DNA of 64,000 bases from Deroplatys truncata (Eukaryota > Arthropoda > Insecta > Mantodea > Mantidae): contig CM060990.1 of assembly GCA_030765065.1 (NCBI GenBank), forward strand, positions 217,783,290-217,847,289. Direction: 5' to 3'. The translations under genes were made by a program, and so were the position numbers. Below, in pieces: positions 24,760 to 35,719 of the stretch. Below the pieces are notes generated by a model. That model did not search any database. It had not been told where the DNA came from and was given only the letters and a program-made list of their open reading frames with translations. Numbering within the stretch: position 1 is the first letter of the stretch; each line of letters starts with the position of its first letter.

Positions 24760-25590
24760 ATAAAATGTATTTAACCTATGTCATTACATACATTAAACCT
24801 CTGCGTGGATATCCATAGATCGGTACTCGATTCTTACTGTAATCAAAAGTTTATTGCTAATGAGAAATTAATGATTGATATTATTATATCATTACCCTAA
24901 TTAATAAAAAGGCGTTCAGAGGATTCTAGCTCGACTCTTACCAAGTGAAACTCTAACGCGTAATAACTATTAAACTATGCACCACCAGATTAAAAAATGT
25001 ATTTAACAAATGTAATTTATATTAAACACCTGTGTATACTTAGGCATCCAAATTGATACTTTGCTAAGGCAAAACATTATTATATCATTACCCTGATAAA
25101 TGAAAGACCGTTCAGAGGGACCCTAGTTCGAATCTTACCCTGGAAGCTCTAATGTAAAGCTAGTAAATTACGGATGCGTGCACTAACAGGTTAAAAATAT
25201 ATTAAACACATGCGTATACTTAGGTATCCAAGTTGATATTTTCTTGGGGTAAAACATTATTATAGCATTACCCTGATTAAAGGCCGTTCAGAGGTTTCTA
25301 GTTCGAGTCTTGCCCTGCAAGCTCTATGCCTACTAACTATTAAATTACGGAAGCGTGCACGATAAAATTAAAAATGTATTTAACAAATATAATTTAATTT
25401 TATACGACATTACGCTGTTTTAATGAAAGGTATTCTTAGGAACCCAGAAGCCCCTAGTTCGAACCTTACCCAGGGAAACGCTATAATAAATACTAAATTA
25501 TTGAAAGGTGAACGGGTCAGATTAAAATGTATGTATTTAACAAATATAATTATTTATATTAAACCCCTGCGTATACTTAGATATTCCGAT
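24760..25590 (+). repeat. Tandem 155-200 bp repeats in Polinton left arm, with B-box-like motif
   Basis: Four to five diverged units. Each holds TTAAACNCNTGYGTATACTTAG, an ATTACCCTGAT segment, GTTCAGAGG and then a motif close to the pol III B box: about 24927 (TAGCTCGACTC), 25124 (TAGTTCGAATC), 25299 (TAGTTCGAGTC) and 25455 (TAGTTCGAACC). No clear A box and no tRNA-like fold could be drawn. Non-coding. Function unknown; candidates are a replication or regulatory repeat or small pol III transcripts. Confidence 0.7.
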
Positions 25591-25746
25591 GCCTAGACAC
25601 GATTCTTTATTTTTCTTCTCTCTTTCTTCCTTTTTCCTCTTTCAATCTATCTATCTCTTTCTTTCTCCACGACTTGTACACATCCAGGCGCTCACATATA
25701 CACGAGCACATGCGCATACATCAACATGAATACACTGATGCACGCA

Positions 25747-25777
<31 letters not shown>

Positions 25778-26001
25778 GCACATACATGTAACGCAACAAT
25801 TATCTCTTTCAAACAGAGATATCAAAAGCCTTTACGTGCATTGCCTCTCTTTAATAAGTTTTCATTTCCCTCACTGAATCATTTATTCTCTTGCATAGAA
25901 AAACACATTCATCCCCCCACTCCCTATAGATCGCTTCCCCCCCACCGATCCTCTCTGCAAGTCATTACATGTGATAGAAGAACCGGTTTTTCTAGCCGCT
26001 A

Positions 26002-26009
26002 TATATAAG
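26002..26009 (+). promoter_or_regulatory. TATA box, Polinton left arm
   Basis: TATATAAG about 65 bases before the first ATG of the left-arm gene (26068), with an expected start site near 26032. It mirrors the TATA box of the opposite arm. Confidence 0.6.
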
Positions 26010-26067
26010 CAGCCCCTTCTCGCACTGCTCTGAATATTATTCGAGGTGTAATCGAGTCGATAATACA

Positions 26068-27180
26068 ATGGATGATTTTTGGAGTGAATGCGGAGAAGAA
26101 TCATACCATTATACATATCATAAAGAGTCATGTAATGGTATCATGCATTCTATAGTGTGTAACATGCCTTCCTATCATGACCAGATGACTTCTCGAGGCA
26201 TATGCACAGACAACTGTCCGGTCTACAAAAGAAACATGATGTAAGTATCGTTTTTTATTCTTGAATGCAAACTCCAAAAAGAATGCAATTGTTCTCTAAA
26301 GAAGAGGGAAAATTAAAAATGGTTCATTCTATTGTATTTTCTTTCTTTCCAGAGAAACTGATACCGAAAGTGAGGGTGAGATGCTCAGCCTCATTTCAGA
26401 TCACGGCTCTGTGGCATTCAGAGTACTGCAATGGGTATACTCACACTGTACTGTGTGCAAAACCAGAGGTACACGACAAGATGGCGTCATACTTTCCATG
26501 CAATGAGAGCTGCAGTGTATTCCTCTTCAGACAGAGAAATTTAAAGTGAGTACCTCTTTAAATATGTATCATTATTGTACATTGCTATCGTCATATACGT
26601 AACTTCAGAGAACATTAATGTAAACATTAATTGTATGCGATACTAACATACATTACATGCTACTATAGTACAAGAGCAGTTGTATACGACTAACACTGGA
26701 AATTATAATGACTTTTGCAGAGTTCAAATTACACCAGTGCCTAAAACCGAGGTAGATTCCGATGATAAAGAACCGGAAGATATAGTGGAATATCCCATTG
26801 CACAGCAGTATGCTAAACACATAAATGAGGAACAGGATTCCAATTCACAGCAGGCTGGAGATCTAACACAGACTACCTCCGAGTCTCCCCCTGGAAAGCC
26901 TGCAGAACTCGGGAAAACATTGACGTGAGTATTTTCACATATATAAAAATCATTGTTTCATTCCTCTGTGACGTAACAAAAATTAATTATTTCAGGTTAC
27001 CTTAACTTCACCCAAGTACTTTTCTAAGACCTTCATTGTGTAATGTTTCAGGCCGTGCAATAAGGGAAAGAAGAAGAAGAAGAAGAGGAACAGCTTTGCA
27101 GACCTGCAAAGGAGGCTGACGCTATTGGAGGATAGAATAAGCAACATCGAGACGCCCAAGAAACATGACGGTAAGAAGCG
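26068..27180 (+). CDS. Polinton left-arm gene, short exon-like segments, unknown product
   Basis: After the TATA box comes a series of short open segments separated by AT-rich gaps with good GTAAGT/GTGAGT donors and pyrimidine-AG acceptors: about 26068-26240, 26352-26545, 26720-26922 and 27052-27175. The first two are cysteine- and histidine-rich (HYTYHKESCNGIM; SEYCNGYTHTVLCA), the third acidic, the last very basic with a Lys/Arg run. Spliced early genes are known in eukaryotic adenovirus-like and adintovirus-like genomes. I do not recognise the product. More coding-like sequence follows up to the nested LTR element and again after it (31581-31783). Treated as a fossil; no product is assembled here. 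Confidence 0.5.
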
Positions 27181-27410
27181 TGTGCCGAGACGTCTACATC
27201 TCGAAAAGGCGCAGCATTAACATAGGATTCTTCTATGATCTTCCAGTGCTTTTAGTGAAACACAGACAAATTTGTATACATGACAATTCAAGACTGGGAG
27301 ATAATACGTGAGAGTCTTCCTACATTCAGTGCATTCCTCCAAACGAGAAAGTATCCGCGTGTGAAATATTGTGAAAATATTCTTTTCTCTTATAATATTG
27401 TGGCTTATAT

Positions 27411-27890
27411 TGTCGTATGCCTCTTTATTATTCACAAATGAACAGATGGGAGCTACTCGCTTGCGAGAGGGATCGTTAAATCAAACAAAGAACTTCAAAT
27501 TATGAGGCAACGACGAAGGACGCAGCTAAGTTAAATCCCAAAATAATTGCTATACCAATACAATGCCTGGCTTAAGGGAGAGGAAAGGATTCTATTCTAC
27601 CATAATTAAGATTTACAGATATGGATGGAACACCGTTTATTAAATGAAATTACTCGCATATCTTTGCCCATTGCCTGCCAACGAGGACATCGTGTTTTAG
27701 CAGCTTTCCGTCTGTCTCACTCGAAGCCTACTCACTGAATCTAACAAGAAGCCACGCCAAATCGGCGTCAGTAACGCTATCCCCTCCTTTCACACTATTT
27801 CCCCTGATTCGCCCCTACTCGCAGACAAACTGCCGTGCTTCGGTGTCCAGAGAGCGTCTTAATATTATTATCATCTGTGCACATGCCACA
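27411..27890 (-). repeat. LTR (3' LTR of nested element)
   Basis: 480-bp direct repeat; partner at 31098-31580. Confidence 0.9.
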
Positions 27891-30800
27891 TCTCCCCCTG
27901 GCCACCGAAGTCGACGCCCTCGTCGACACAAGGAAAATAAATATAATAAGAAATATGAAAAGAACAAAAAATGACATACACATGTGTGATGAACCAAAAT
28001 ATAACAGAATAATATACATGTGTGATGAGCACCCAGACGACGACACAATGTTACTGGGCGGAGTAGAGTTTCGAGAAACTTAAGTGCTTTCGACTAATAT
28101 TGTTAATGCACTTATACTTGAGCACCCCGCACACGCACACACCACGCTGCCTCAGTTCACAGGCACACTACACTGCGCAAAATATCGATGGTCTGCTGTA
28201 ACTGTTTGTGGGTGATTTTATACAGTGCCCACAACGACGATTTGTCCTGGTGTAGAATTATCACTGCAGGTCTCTGGTGATGACAACAGGGTGGGCAGTG
28301 GCTGGCTTGGACTGCCCCCCGACATGGTGACTCCTTATGCCACGGCAGTGTAGTGGCTGCCCGACAGCTTCCCTGTGGTGTTTCTTGACTTCTGGTGTGC
28401 CACGGGGATGCTCCTGGATGTTCTCGAGCTCCGCCACAGCAAAATACTAGAACAAAATCACCAAACAATAAAAAGGGTGCTCCAACAAACAATCACACAT
28501 AAAAAGAACGGTATGTCATGTACAATTAAATATTTTAAAGGTTGAAAAATTTGCACTAAAATTCTTTTGACATGGGCAAAGAAAGAGAAAAAAACAAGTA
28601 CAAATTGGCATAAGAACTAGATATTATAGTGGCCATCCAAAATTTAACTCGCAATGCTTCACAATCCAAATAAAACAGTAAAACAGACCCAGAATACATG
28701 TACATGACAGAAAAAAACATAACCTTATTTGGGATCCCAATATTAAATCTTAATAACCAGGTGGTATCACTAACAAAAGAAAATAAGTGCACTTACAAGA
28801 CAATCACACATGACAATGAAATGAACTCATTCACACTGACCATGGCCCAAATTACACACAACACTCACTTAACTATCTACTCAAACTAGTGTATGCATTA
28901 CTACAAACTACATCCACAATACATCTCCAAACTACGCCACGTGACATGCTTTCAACTACTATTGTCATACTCTTGTCACTAATACAGGTTCTCGTCCACA
29001 GTACTATCTTCCTCATCGCATTATGATCATCAACTCAATCTCAATCATTATCATCATCAGTATTGCAATCAGCATCATTACTTCAGTCATTAACATGTGT
29101 ATCTCAACTTTCAATTTTCTCTTCAAAAACAAAACATCTTCACTGACGTGTCTCATTTAACATGCTGTAAATTCAAAACATCTAACATAGACATAACCTT
29201 CAAGAAATCACATTAATATTTCAGGAATGACACAAATAACATGACATTATACTGTTGCATCCACATCCTCCAAATGAAAAGTAAGCTGGAAAACAGTTGG
29301 TATTAAAATTTGCTATCTAAGATGGTAATAAACTTGTTGCATAAACAGAAAAAAAATTATTTTCATTACATTCACTTCCATCCATTTAATCTCTCGTGTG
29401 AATTCAGCACACACGCTATACTGGGCACGTTACAGCAACACCAATAAGCCAAAATCTCTGAAATCATCACATCACATCAACTTTCCAGGTACATGTAGCC
29501 CTCCTGAAAAATCAACACATTCATACAACAACTGTCGGGGTTACACTGTGGCACTTCCACCGAAGCTGACATCGTCTCATCTCTTCTCATCTCTCCTCAT
29601 CTCATCTCTCACATTAGCACCGTCGGGGTTACTCTTACGCACATCCACCGAGGCAAATCTCAACTCATATTTCTCACATAACCTCAAATACACACATACA
29701 TACACACACTATTCATGCAACAATTTTCTGCAAATAAAGATCACAGCATCATTATGAAACCCAAAGTCAAATCGAGTCAAATCAAATCAAATCATATCAA
29801 ATCAAATCATATCAAATCAAATCGAATGCAACAAAACATCACATCATTACTCAAAACCATACTGTCACAGAACATTCCTGAAAATGAAAGCTCAATTAAG
29901 CACATAGTACACATGAAACACATTCCTGCAGCATGATACAACAACAAAACAAATGATTTGCAGTCCCCAAAACATAATTTAAAATTTAAGTTACACCAAA
30001 AGAATAATACACTTTTAATTTAGCAGAGACATTCATAGCACATTTTATTCCTGAAAAGCAAAGCTTAATTAAGCATCAGTCAGTGAAACAATAAATTTAG
30101 CATACCTGTGTGAGTTGTAAAACTGTTTCATTCGTCCAAACTTTAGCACTCACAATGTTTACATACTTACAGGTGATTTTTTTTCTTATTCTCTTTTTAC
30201 GAAAAAAAATTCCAGTGCAGTTTTCCAAAATCTGGTAACACACGTACAGCTGGTTCATCAACATCCACATCGTACTGGTCCATATCAGAAGGCACATCAA
30301 ACCTAATTAGGTGAAGATACTGGCAAGGCTGGTGGTAGCTCCTGAAAATATCTTACATGAGTAACTGCGAAAGAAATATGCATTGCGTAATTAAATAAAT
30401 CAAAGTTGGCAACGGTGAAGCAAAATTATCATCATTATTATTATCACTATTTTTCCGCGAGTGTACAATGCAAAAATTTTTCTATATACGTGACCACTCT
30501 CATTTTATTACTTTAAATATTTCAAACAGATGCCACCCTTTTTATACACACGCAAATTTTAAACACGCAACACAGGAATTTTGAAATAATTTGTTGCACT
30601 TTCGAGTCGGTAATACTTTCAATATGACGCAATCTAGAATGCAATGTTACGTAAATCAGCTCACACACGCAACCACGCTATCAAGGACACAAATATCACC
30701 CAATTTTCACAATTCACTTTCCGCAATTCACGAAAATTTATACTTCAAAATGACCAGCACGAAGAACTTAACACAGTGATATAATTTAGTAGAAATGAAG

Positions 30801-31097
30801 ACAAAATAAGGGGAAAATGGAGTCCAAAGTTTTAGCGTCACGACGGCAGACAATGGGAAAAATGCAAAAATGAACTCAAAATTAAAATTTCGAAACCAGA
30901 CTTTCAGATATGATAGCAACAAAATTTAGAATAAGAGAATCACAAATTAAAGCATAAAATCCTTACCCTTAAGCCAGAAACAAATTTAGATTTTTCGCGA
31001 CCACGTGGAGGACCAGAAACCGTTACATTTCGATGGAAAAAAAATTACACTTAAAAATCTCACAACAAATTCAATTATACCTGGCGCCTCCACCAAT

Positions 31098-31580
31098 TGT
31101 CGTATGCCTCTCTTTATTATTCACAAATGAACAGATGGGAGCTACTCGCTTGCGAGAGGGATCGTTAAATCAAACAAAGAACTTCAAATTATGAGGCAAC
31201 GACGAAGGACGCAGTTAAGTTAAATCCCAAAATAATTGCTATACCAATACAATGCCTGGCTTAAGGGAGAGGAAAGGATTCTATTCTACCATAATTAAGA
31301 TTTACAGATATGGATGGAACACCGTTTATTAAATGAAATTAAATACTCACATATCTTTGCCCATTGCCTGCCGACGAGGACATCGTGTTTTAGCAGTTTC
31401 CCGTCTGTCTCACTCGAAGCCTACTCACTGAATCTAACAAGAAGCCACGCCAAATCGGCGTCAGTAACGCTATCCCCTCCTTTGGCACTATTTCCCCTGA
31501 TTCGCCCCTACTCACAGACAAACTGCCGTGCTTCGGTGTCCAGAGAGCGTCTTAATATTATCATCTGTGCACATGCCACA
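31098..31580 (-). repeat. LTR (5' LTR of nested element)
   Basis: 483-bp direct repeat adjoining the primer-binding-like site. Confidence 0.9.
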
Positions 31581-31783
31581 TCATGCAAGAGACAGAAATA
31601 AAATTTTTGAACACTAATTTAAATGATTGTGAAATATTTTTAAATAGAGATGAAATTTGCAGGCTAAAAAGACTTGAATCGTTTATAGACTACCATTTAG
31701 TTAACCTGACTGATGCAAATGTAATGCAAAATGTTGGAACGAGGAGTTGGAGGAAGAAAGTGATGGAAATGCAGGATAAATAA
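31581..31783 (+). CDS. Polinton left-arm coding segment beyond the nested LTR element
   Basis: An open segment of about 66 residues (FIDYHLVNLTDANVMQNVG region), charged, followed at once by a stop and an AATAAAA-type poly(A) signal near 31788-31797. Position suggests the 3' end of the left-arm gene interrupted by the retrotransposon. No known domain. Confidence 0.45.
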
Positions 31784-31882
31784 TAACAATAAAAAGAATG
31801 AAAGTATGCTTTTACATGGTGTTTTTATTCATTAATAATCCTTACATTGCTAATGAAAAAACAAATCCTTACAATGATTAGT

Positions 31883-33082
31883 TTAAAATAAAAGCTGCAT
31901 CACATGAGTCAGAGGCTTGTATGTAAATACTTTATCGTGAATTATCAAACAATACAAAGTGGTCTGTGCAGGAATATTTGCACTAGCTTGAATTTCTATT
32001 CTAATGTTAACAGCACCATTTACAACTTCCTCTGGTTGATGTGAGCAATCTATAACAAATATAGGAGCAAATTTAAGAAAATCTTTTCTCTTCAATAAAG
32101 GATAGTTCTCTTTTTCATAATAAGAGTTTTGAAACTTTGAGTACATATCATACAAAGATGCAAATCTAGAGTTTCCAAAATCCAAATTCATGTCATGATA
32201 GGGATAACATTCGCTATTAAGATAAATTCTCAAATTAGTTGTTACAATGATCAAAAAGAGAAACGTCTTTAGATGCATTACTCGATCTTAAAGTTTGAGC
32301 ACCCAAAATGACAAATCTCGGCTTCTCCATTTTTGATGTGGTGGCGACATTCCAAGTGAATGATTTAGTTTGCGGCACAGCAGGCTGAGTATGCAGATCC
32401 ATGGTCCTAAATGGGAGATACAGCGCCTTGTCCGACTTGACAATCTTGAGAATTTCAACCTTTTCAGCATCAGAAAGTCGTATCACTGGCATTCTCCACT
32501 CGATTCGTGCAAGTTTAACGCTTGCATTCTCTTCACCCTCAGGCGCTATAATACAGTTTTTAGAGTCCTTGGATCGAATCAGCACCAACTCGAACTTGCT
32601 ATTGAGTATGAGTTCCTTGTGGTCGTCAGCAAATCCCAGAAGCATCGAAAGCGGTACTATGGCGTTGAAGGCTCCAATTGCTGCATTCACAATGTCCATG
32701 TCTTCTCCAGGATAGCACTATCCAGCATTCAGCAAGCGATCAGACTCCATTGGATTGAGAGCAGCATAGTTGCGTAAAGTTGAGGCGATCCCGGGGTTCC
32801 TGGTTCGATCAATAGTTGAGCCGTTCATATCCAGTCGAATCTCCTCAAACATGAATGCAATAGCGTTATTGGTAAGCTTTGCAGCAGTAGCTGTTCCATT
32901 AGGTTTAGTAATACTCCCCTCGATGTATAGATAACTTCGATTAAATCCTCAGCTTGACAAGGGATTCTAATTTCATCATTAGCGTCCAGAGCCGATGTAT
33001 TATACGGTAAAAACACATGTTCCTCAACTTTAGTGATCTTGTCATCGAATGTCGGTGCGCCGGTAACATTGAAGATGTCCAT
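31883..33082 (-). pseudogene. Polinton major capsid protein (double jelly-roll, hexon-like), fossil
   Basis: The minus strand shows blocks shared with Polinton/adintovirus major capsid proteins. The N-terminal part begins MDIFNVTGAPTFDDKITKVE (33082). The middle has SMLLGFADDHKELILNSKFE and WRMPVIRLSDAEK. The C-terminal part has LRIYLNSECYPYHDMNLDFG and an ending rich in NIPAQTTLYCLIIHDKVF. In this family the protein forms the trimeric capsomer. It lies next to the penton-like gene, as usual. Broken, about two or three breaks. Confidence 0.85.
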
Positions 33083-33217
33083 GATTATAGAAGTCTGAAG
33101 CCCAATACCTGGAGGAAGTGTCGATTGCGTGATGTTAACCCTCCGGGTGTCAAGGGTAGAGTATGACGTGTGCGTTGAATCACTCCCTTATTATATCCTC
33201 GACGTCGTTGACTTCTT

Positions 33218-33943
33218 CTAAAATCTATTGGCATTGCAGCGGATGTGAAGCCTTATGCTTATATCCTCGTTTCTAAAGTCAATGATATTGCCGCTTTGGT
33301 CCACTACACGAAGACTAATTTGCTCTATAGCATTGGTGTTTATGATTGGAAGGTAAATTGGATTTGACGGCTCTTGAGAAATATGATATCCAGGCGGAAC
33401 AGAAGGGAAAAACTCGTAGATCGAGTGGCCACTTTTACCGTCGATGAAAGAGCCTGTTGCAATACTGCACTCGATTCGAATGATGCTCACCTTAAATATA
33501 TTCACCAGGTAATCAGATTCAGACAGCTGATTAGGAGGAATAACTTTACCTCTGAAGCCCAATAGCGAGCCTATAGAACGATCACCGGAAAAATCAATAG
33601 TGAAAGGACACTTAATTTCAGCCTTCATTGTGTTATTAGGTCTAATAAAGAAGACATTCTCATCTACAACTAGCTTATCTCTGATGTATTCATTAATATC
33701 AGAAATCTCATAATTTCCGTCAGGTATATCAATGATCTTAATTTCATCATTGTGCATGTAATGAAATTGATTATTACTCCAATCAACATTAGGAATTGAA
33801 TAGAAGGTTTCAAAATTCAGTAGAGCAATCTCATAATGATACTTTGGATCTAGCTGAAGAGGAGGATTCAGGTATGTAGTAAGCACAGAAGCGTTGCCAC
33901 TGACAGCAATAGTGTAACTCATTGCGATAGAAATTGCAAGCAC
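33218..33943 (-). CDS. Polinton penton-like minor capsid protein (single jelly-roll)
   Basis: 241 codons, or 234 from the second Met at 33922 (MSYTIAVSGNASVLTTYLNP), which I prefer because the family starts close to this motif. Recognisable blocks are the YEIALLNFETFYSIPNV region, IPDGNYEISDINEYI, a GSLLGFRG turn and a C-terminal beta-rich half. In Polintons it forms the pentameric vertex. It sits between the protease and the major capsid gene, overlapping the protease frame slightly. Looks whole. Confidence 0.85.
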   Translation of the reverse strand: MLAISIAMSYTIAVSGNASVLTTYLNPPLQLDPKYHYEIALLNFETFYSIPNVDWSNNQFHYMHNDEIKIIDIPDGNYEISDINEYIRDKLVVDENVFFIRPNNTMKAEIKCPFTIDFSGDRSIGSLLGFRGKVIPPNQLSESDYLVNIFKVSIIRIECSIATGSFIDGKSGHSIYEFFPSVPPGYHISQEPSNPIYLPIINTNAIEQISLRVVDQSGNIIDFRNEDISIRLHIRCNANRF

Positions 33944-34290
33944 AAGTGCCCACAGATGACTGAGCTGAAACTCTGAAACCTCTTAGTGTTATACAGTACC
34001 TTAACATCTCTGAGGTACCTTTCTATCTCTTTTGGAGGCTTCAAGTTTCCAAAGCTGTCGAAATAAAATGACACGTTGCCATCCTTCTTTATAGCAACCC
34101 AATGAGTGCCTTCATTCTCTGAAGTATCGAGATTAACAATAATTCTCTCTCTGTAACGAGGTCTTGAGGGTAGCTGATCGATCATGTATACACCCCTAAA
34201 ATGAGGAATCTTTAAACGTCGGGCATACAAGTCGAGGTCTATGTTACTTAATGCTTTTTCCGGGACAAGTATAGCCCTCTGCCGGAGTTT
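33919..34290 (-). CDS. Polinton adenain-like cysteine protease (capsid maturation)
   Basis: Contains the motifs of the adenovirus-protease / Ulp1-like family: FRGVYM near the start, the histidine motif THWVAIKK, YFDSFG for the acidic position and ICGHLCLQFL for the catalytic cysteine. The open frame extends upstream of 34230 and overlaps the end of the PLA2-like gene; the start is not settled. In the family it processes capsid proteins. C-terminal end lies just inside the penton frame. Looks whole or nearly so. Confidence 0.85.
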   Translation of the reverse strand, partial: KLRQRAILVPEKALSNIDLDLYARRLKIPHFRGVYMIDQLPSRPRYRERIIVNLDTSENEGTHWVAIKKDGNVSFYFDSFGNLKPPKEIERYLRDVKVLYNTKRFQSFSSVICGHLCLQFLSQ

Positions 34291-34829
34291 TTTGAATTTC
34301 CTTTCTTGCGCGGACTCCTCTTCCTTTCGGTGTTCCTCGCCTTATTCTTCTTCACTCGTAGGCCTTTCCCTCTTGCTTCAATTTCTTTGTTATGTCTCAT
34401 CATTTCAGCAAGTTGTTTATCCGCAGCCTTTTTCTTATTTACAGCAGAGGCTATTTGTGCAGCGCCTCCAGCGGCGGCTCCTAGTGCTGCAATAATTCGT
34501 ATGAGTGGTAGAAATCCTCCTCGTTTCTTCTTCCTGGATCCCGCACCAACAGCTACCTTACCCTTCATGATGGTTGTTACTAGTCGGGCTGCTAACCTTT
34601 CACCTAATGTAGCATCAGATGATTGCACTCTTTTCCAGGCCTTTTCAGCCAAGATTTTGTCGGCAACGTTCCTCGAAGCAGAGTCCTTATGCTGTGCGTA
34701 GGCTATGTCGTGAAGCTTACACGCTTCGTCTAAAGGATTGATTCCAGGGTCTCCTCTCTTTAGTCTTTTTTCTAGCTTTGTCCCAGGTCCACAGTATCTG
34801 TAACCAGACAAATGTGCTTCAAATGCCAC
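34248..34829 (-). CDS. Polinton PLA2-motif protein with hydrophobic, basic tail
   Basis: 193 residues. Residues 12-17 YCGPGT and 33-44 LDEACKLHDIAY match the calcium loop and His-Asp active site of parvovirus VP1-type phospholipase A2, a domain also reported in adintovirus-like genomes. Residues 104-130 form a Gly/Ala-rich hydrophobic stretch, and 155-193 are Lys/Arg-rich, resembling adenovirus pVI/pX-type core or membrane-lytic proteins. The combination suggests a role in endosome escape or genome packaging (inference). First gene of the minus-strand capsid block, divergent from the ATPase gene. Looks whole. Confidence 0.8.
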   Translation of the reverse strand: MAFEAHLSGYRYCGPGTKLEKRLKRGDPGINPLDEACKLHDIAYAQHKDSASRNVADKILAEKAWKRVQSSDATLGERLAARLVTTIMKGKVAVGAGSRKKKRGGFLPLIRIIAALGAAAGGAAQIASAVNKKKAADKQLAEMMRHNKEIEARGKGLRVKKNKARNTERKRSPRKKGNSKNSGRGLYLSRKKH

Positions 34830-34996
34830 AGGTTAATGAGAGTGTTAATTAAACCGGAACCTCTTGAGACCTTAACCCCCTTAGCACTCATGGTACACTA
34901 ATCGATTTTAATGGCACATAGTTCTTTTATACTCTGTCATTGCTTCCATTTATTAGCATATATACATTAAGGATTTATTTTATTTTAGTTGCTACG
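34830..34996. promoter_or_regulatory. Divergent intergenic region of the Polinton capsid and ATPase genes
   Basis: About 170 bp between the divergently read PLA2-like gene (minus) and the ATPase gene (plus). A TTTTATACTC motif at 34924-34934 could be a plus-strand TATA element. Promoter role is inferred from the layout only. Confidence 0.35.
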
Positions 34997-35713
34997 ATGG
35001 AGCTGGTGAAGCAAGATTGCTCGCCTCCTATCCAGGTGCTAGACTTTGAAAGTGACTTTAGATGCGATCGTCACGGGAAGCTGTTTCCAGGCAATGTCAG
35101 AGCGCTAGTTCTAGGTAGCTCCAGTGCTGGAAAAACAAATGTATTACTCAATATGATACTTCACGAGAATGGACTACGCTTTGAAAATGTGTACATTTAT
35201 TCAAAGTCGCTATACCAGCCAAAGTATCAATATCTCGTTAAGCTGCTTGAAAACATTGAGGGTATAGGTGTGTATACTCACGAAGACGGTGAAAGCGTAT
35301 TGCACCCATCAGAAATTAAAGAAAATTCAATCTTTATATTTGATGACGTCATCACTGAAAAGCAAGACAAGATTGCATCCTTTTACAGCATGGGCAGACA
35401 TCGAAATGTAGATTCAATATATCTAGCACAATCCTATGCCAAAGTCCCAAAGCATTTAATTAGAGATAATGCGAACATGATTATACTCTTCAGGCAAGAT
35501 AATTTAAACTTGAAGCATATATATGAAGATTACGTAAACACAGATATGACGTATACTGAATTTAAAGATTTGTGCAAAGGTGTTTGGGAGAGCTCTACAG
35601 AAGGAAGACCCTTTATGGTAATAGTTCCCAAATTTCCGATGAATGACGGTCGATATAGGTGCGGATTCGATGTATATATTAAAGTTGTTAATAAAGAAAT
35701 TGCTCATTCATAG
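34997..35713 (+). CDS. Polinton A32/FtsK-HerA-like DNA packaging ATPase
   Basis: 238 residues from the Met at 34997 (MELVKQDCSPPIQVLDF); an in-frame Met at 34940 would add 19 residues but the family starts nearer the later one. Walker A GSSSAGKT at residues 40-47, Walker B IFIFDD at 112-117, followed by a GRHRNVDSIYLAQSY motif, as in packaging ATPases of Polintons and related viruses. It pumps DNA into the capsid in relatives. The next gene starts seven bases after its stop. Looks whole. Confidence 0.92.
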   Translation: MELVKQDCSPPIQVLDFESDFRCDRHGKLFPGNVRALVLGSSSAGKTNVLLNMILHENGLRFENVYIYSKSLYQPKYQYLVKLLENIEGIGVYTHEDGESVLHPSEIKENSIFIFDDVITEKQDKIASFYSMGRHRNVDSIYLAQSYAKVPKHLIRDNANMIILFRQDNLNLKHIYEDYVNTDMTYTEFKDLCKGVWESSTEGRPFMVIVPKFPMNDGRYRCGFDVYIKVVNKEIAHS

Positions 35714-35719
35714 TTCATC

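Larger units (their letters stand above)
27411..31580 (-). mobile_element. LTR retrotransposon nested in the Polinton, apparently non-autonomous
   Basis: Two near-identical direct repeats (27411-27890 and 31098-31580), each starting TGTCGTATGCC and ending GCCACA, enclose 3.2 kb. On the minus strand a primer-binding-like TGGTGGAGGCGCC lies 2 bases inside the 5' LTR (31083-31095), and a purine tract (CCAGGGGGAGA) abuts the 3' LTR (27891-27901), which sets the orientation. No gag, protease, RT or integrase could be recognised inside; the interior has CATCA-rich and TCAAA-rich simple repeats. By eye the LTRs differ at about 8 positions plus a few small indels. The bases next to the two outer ends do not form a matching duplication. 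Younger than the Polinton it sits in. Confidence 0.88.

Noticed and set aside
29398-29936. Open frames inside the nested LTR element (plus strand)
   Set aside because: Simple-repeat-rich (CATCA, TCAAA) and on the strand opposite to the element; no gag or pol motif.
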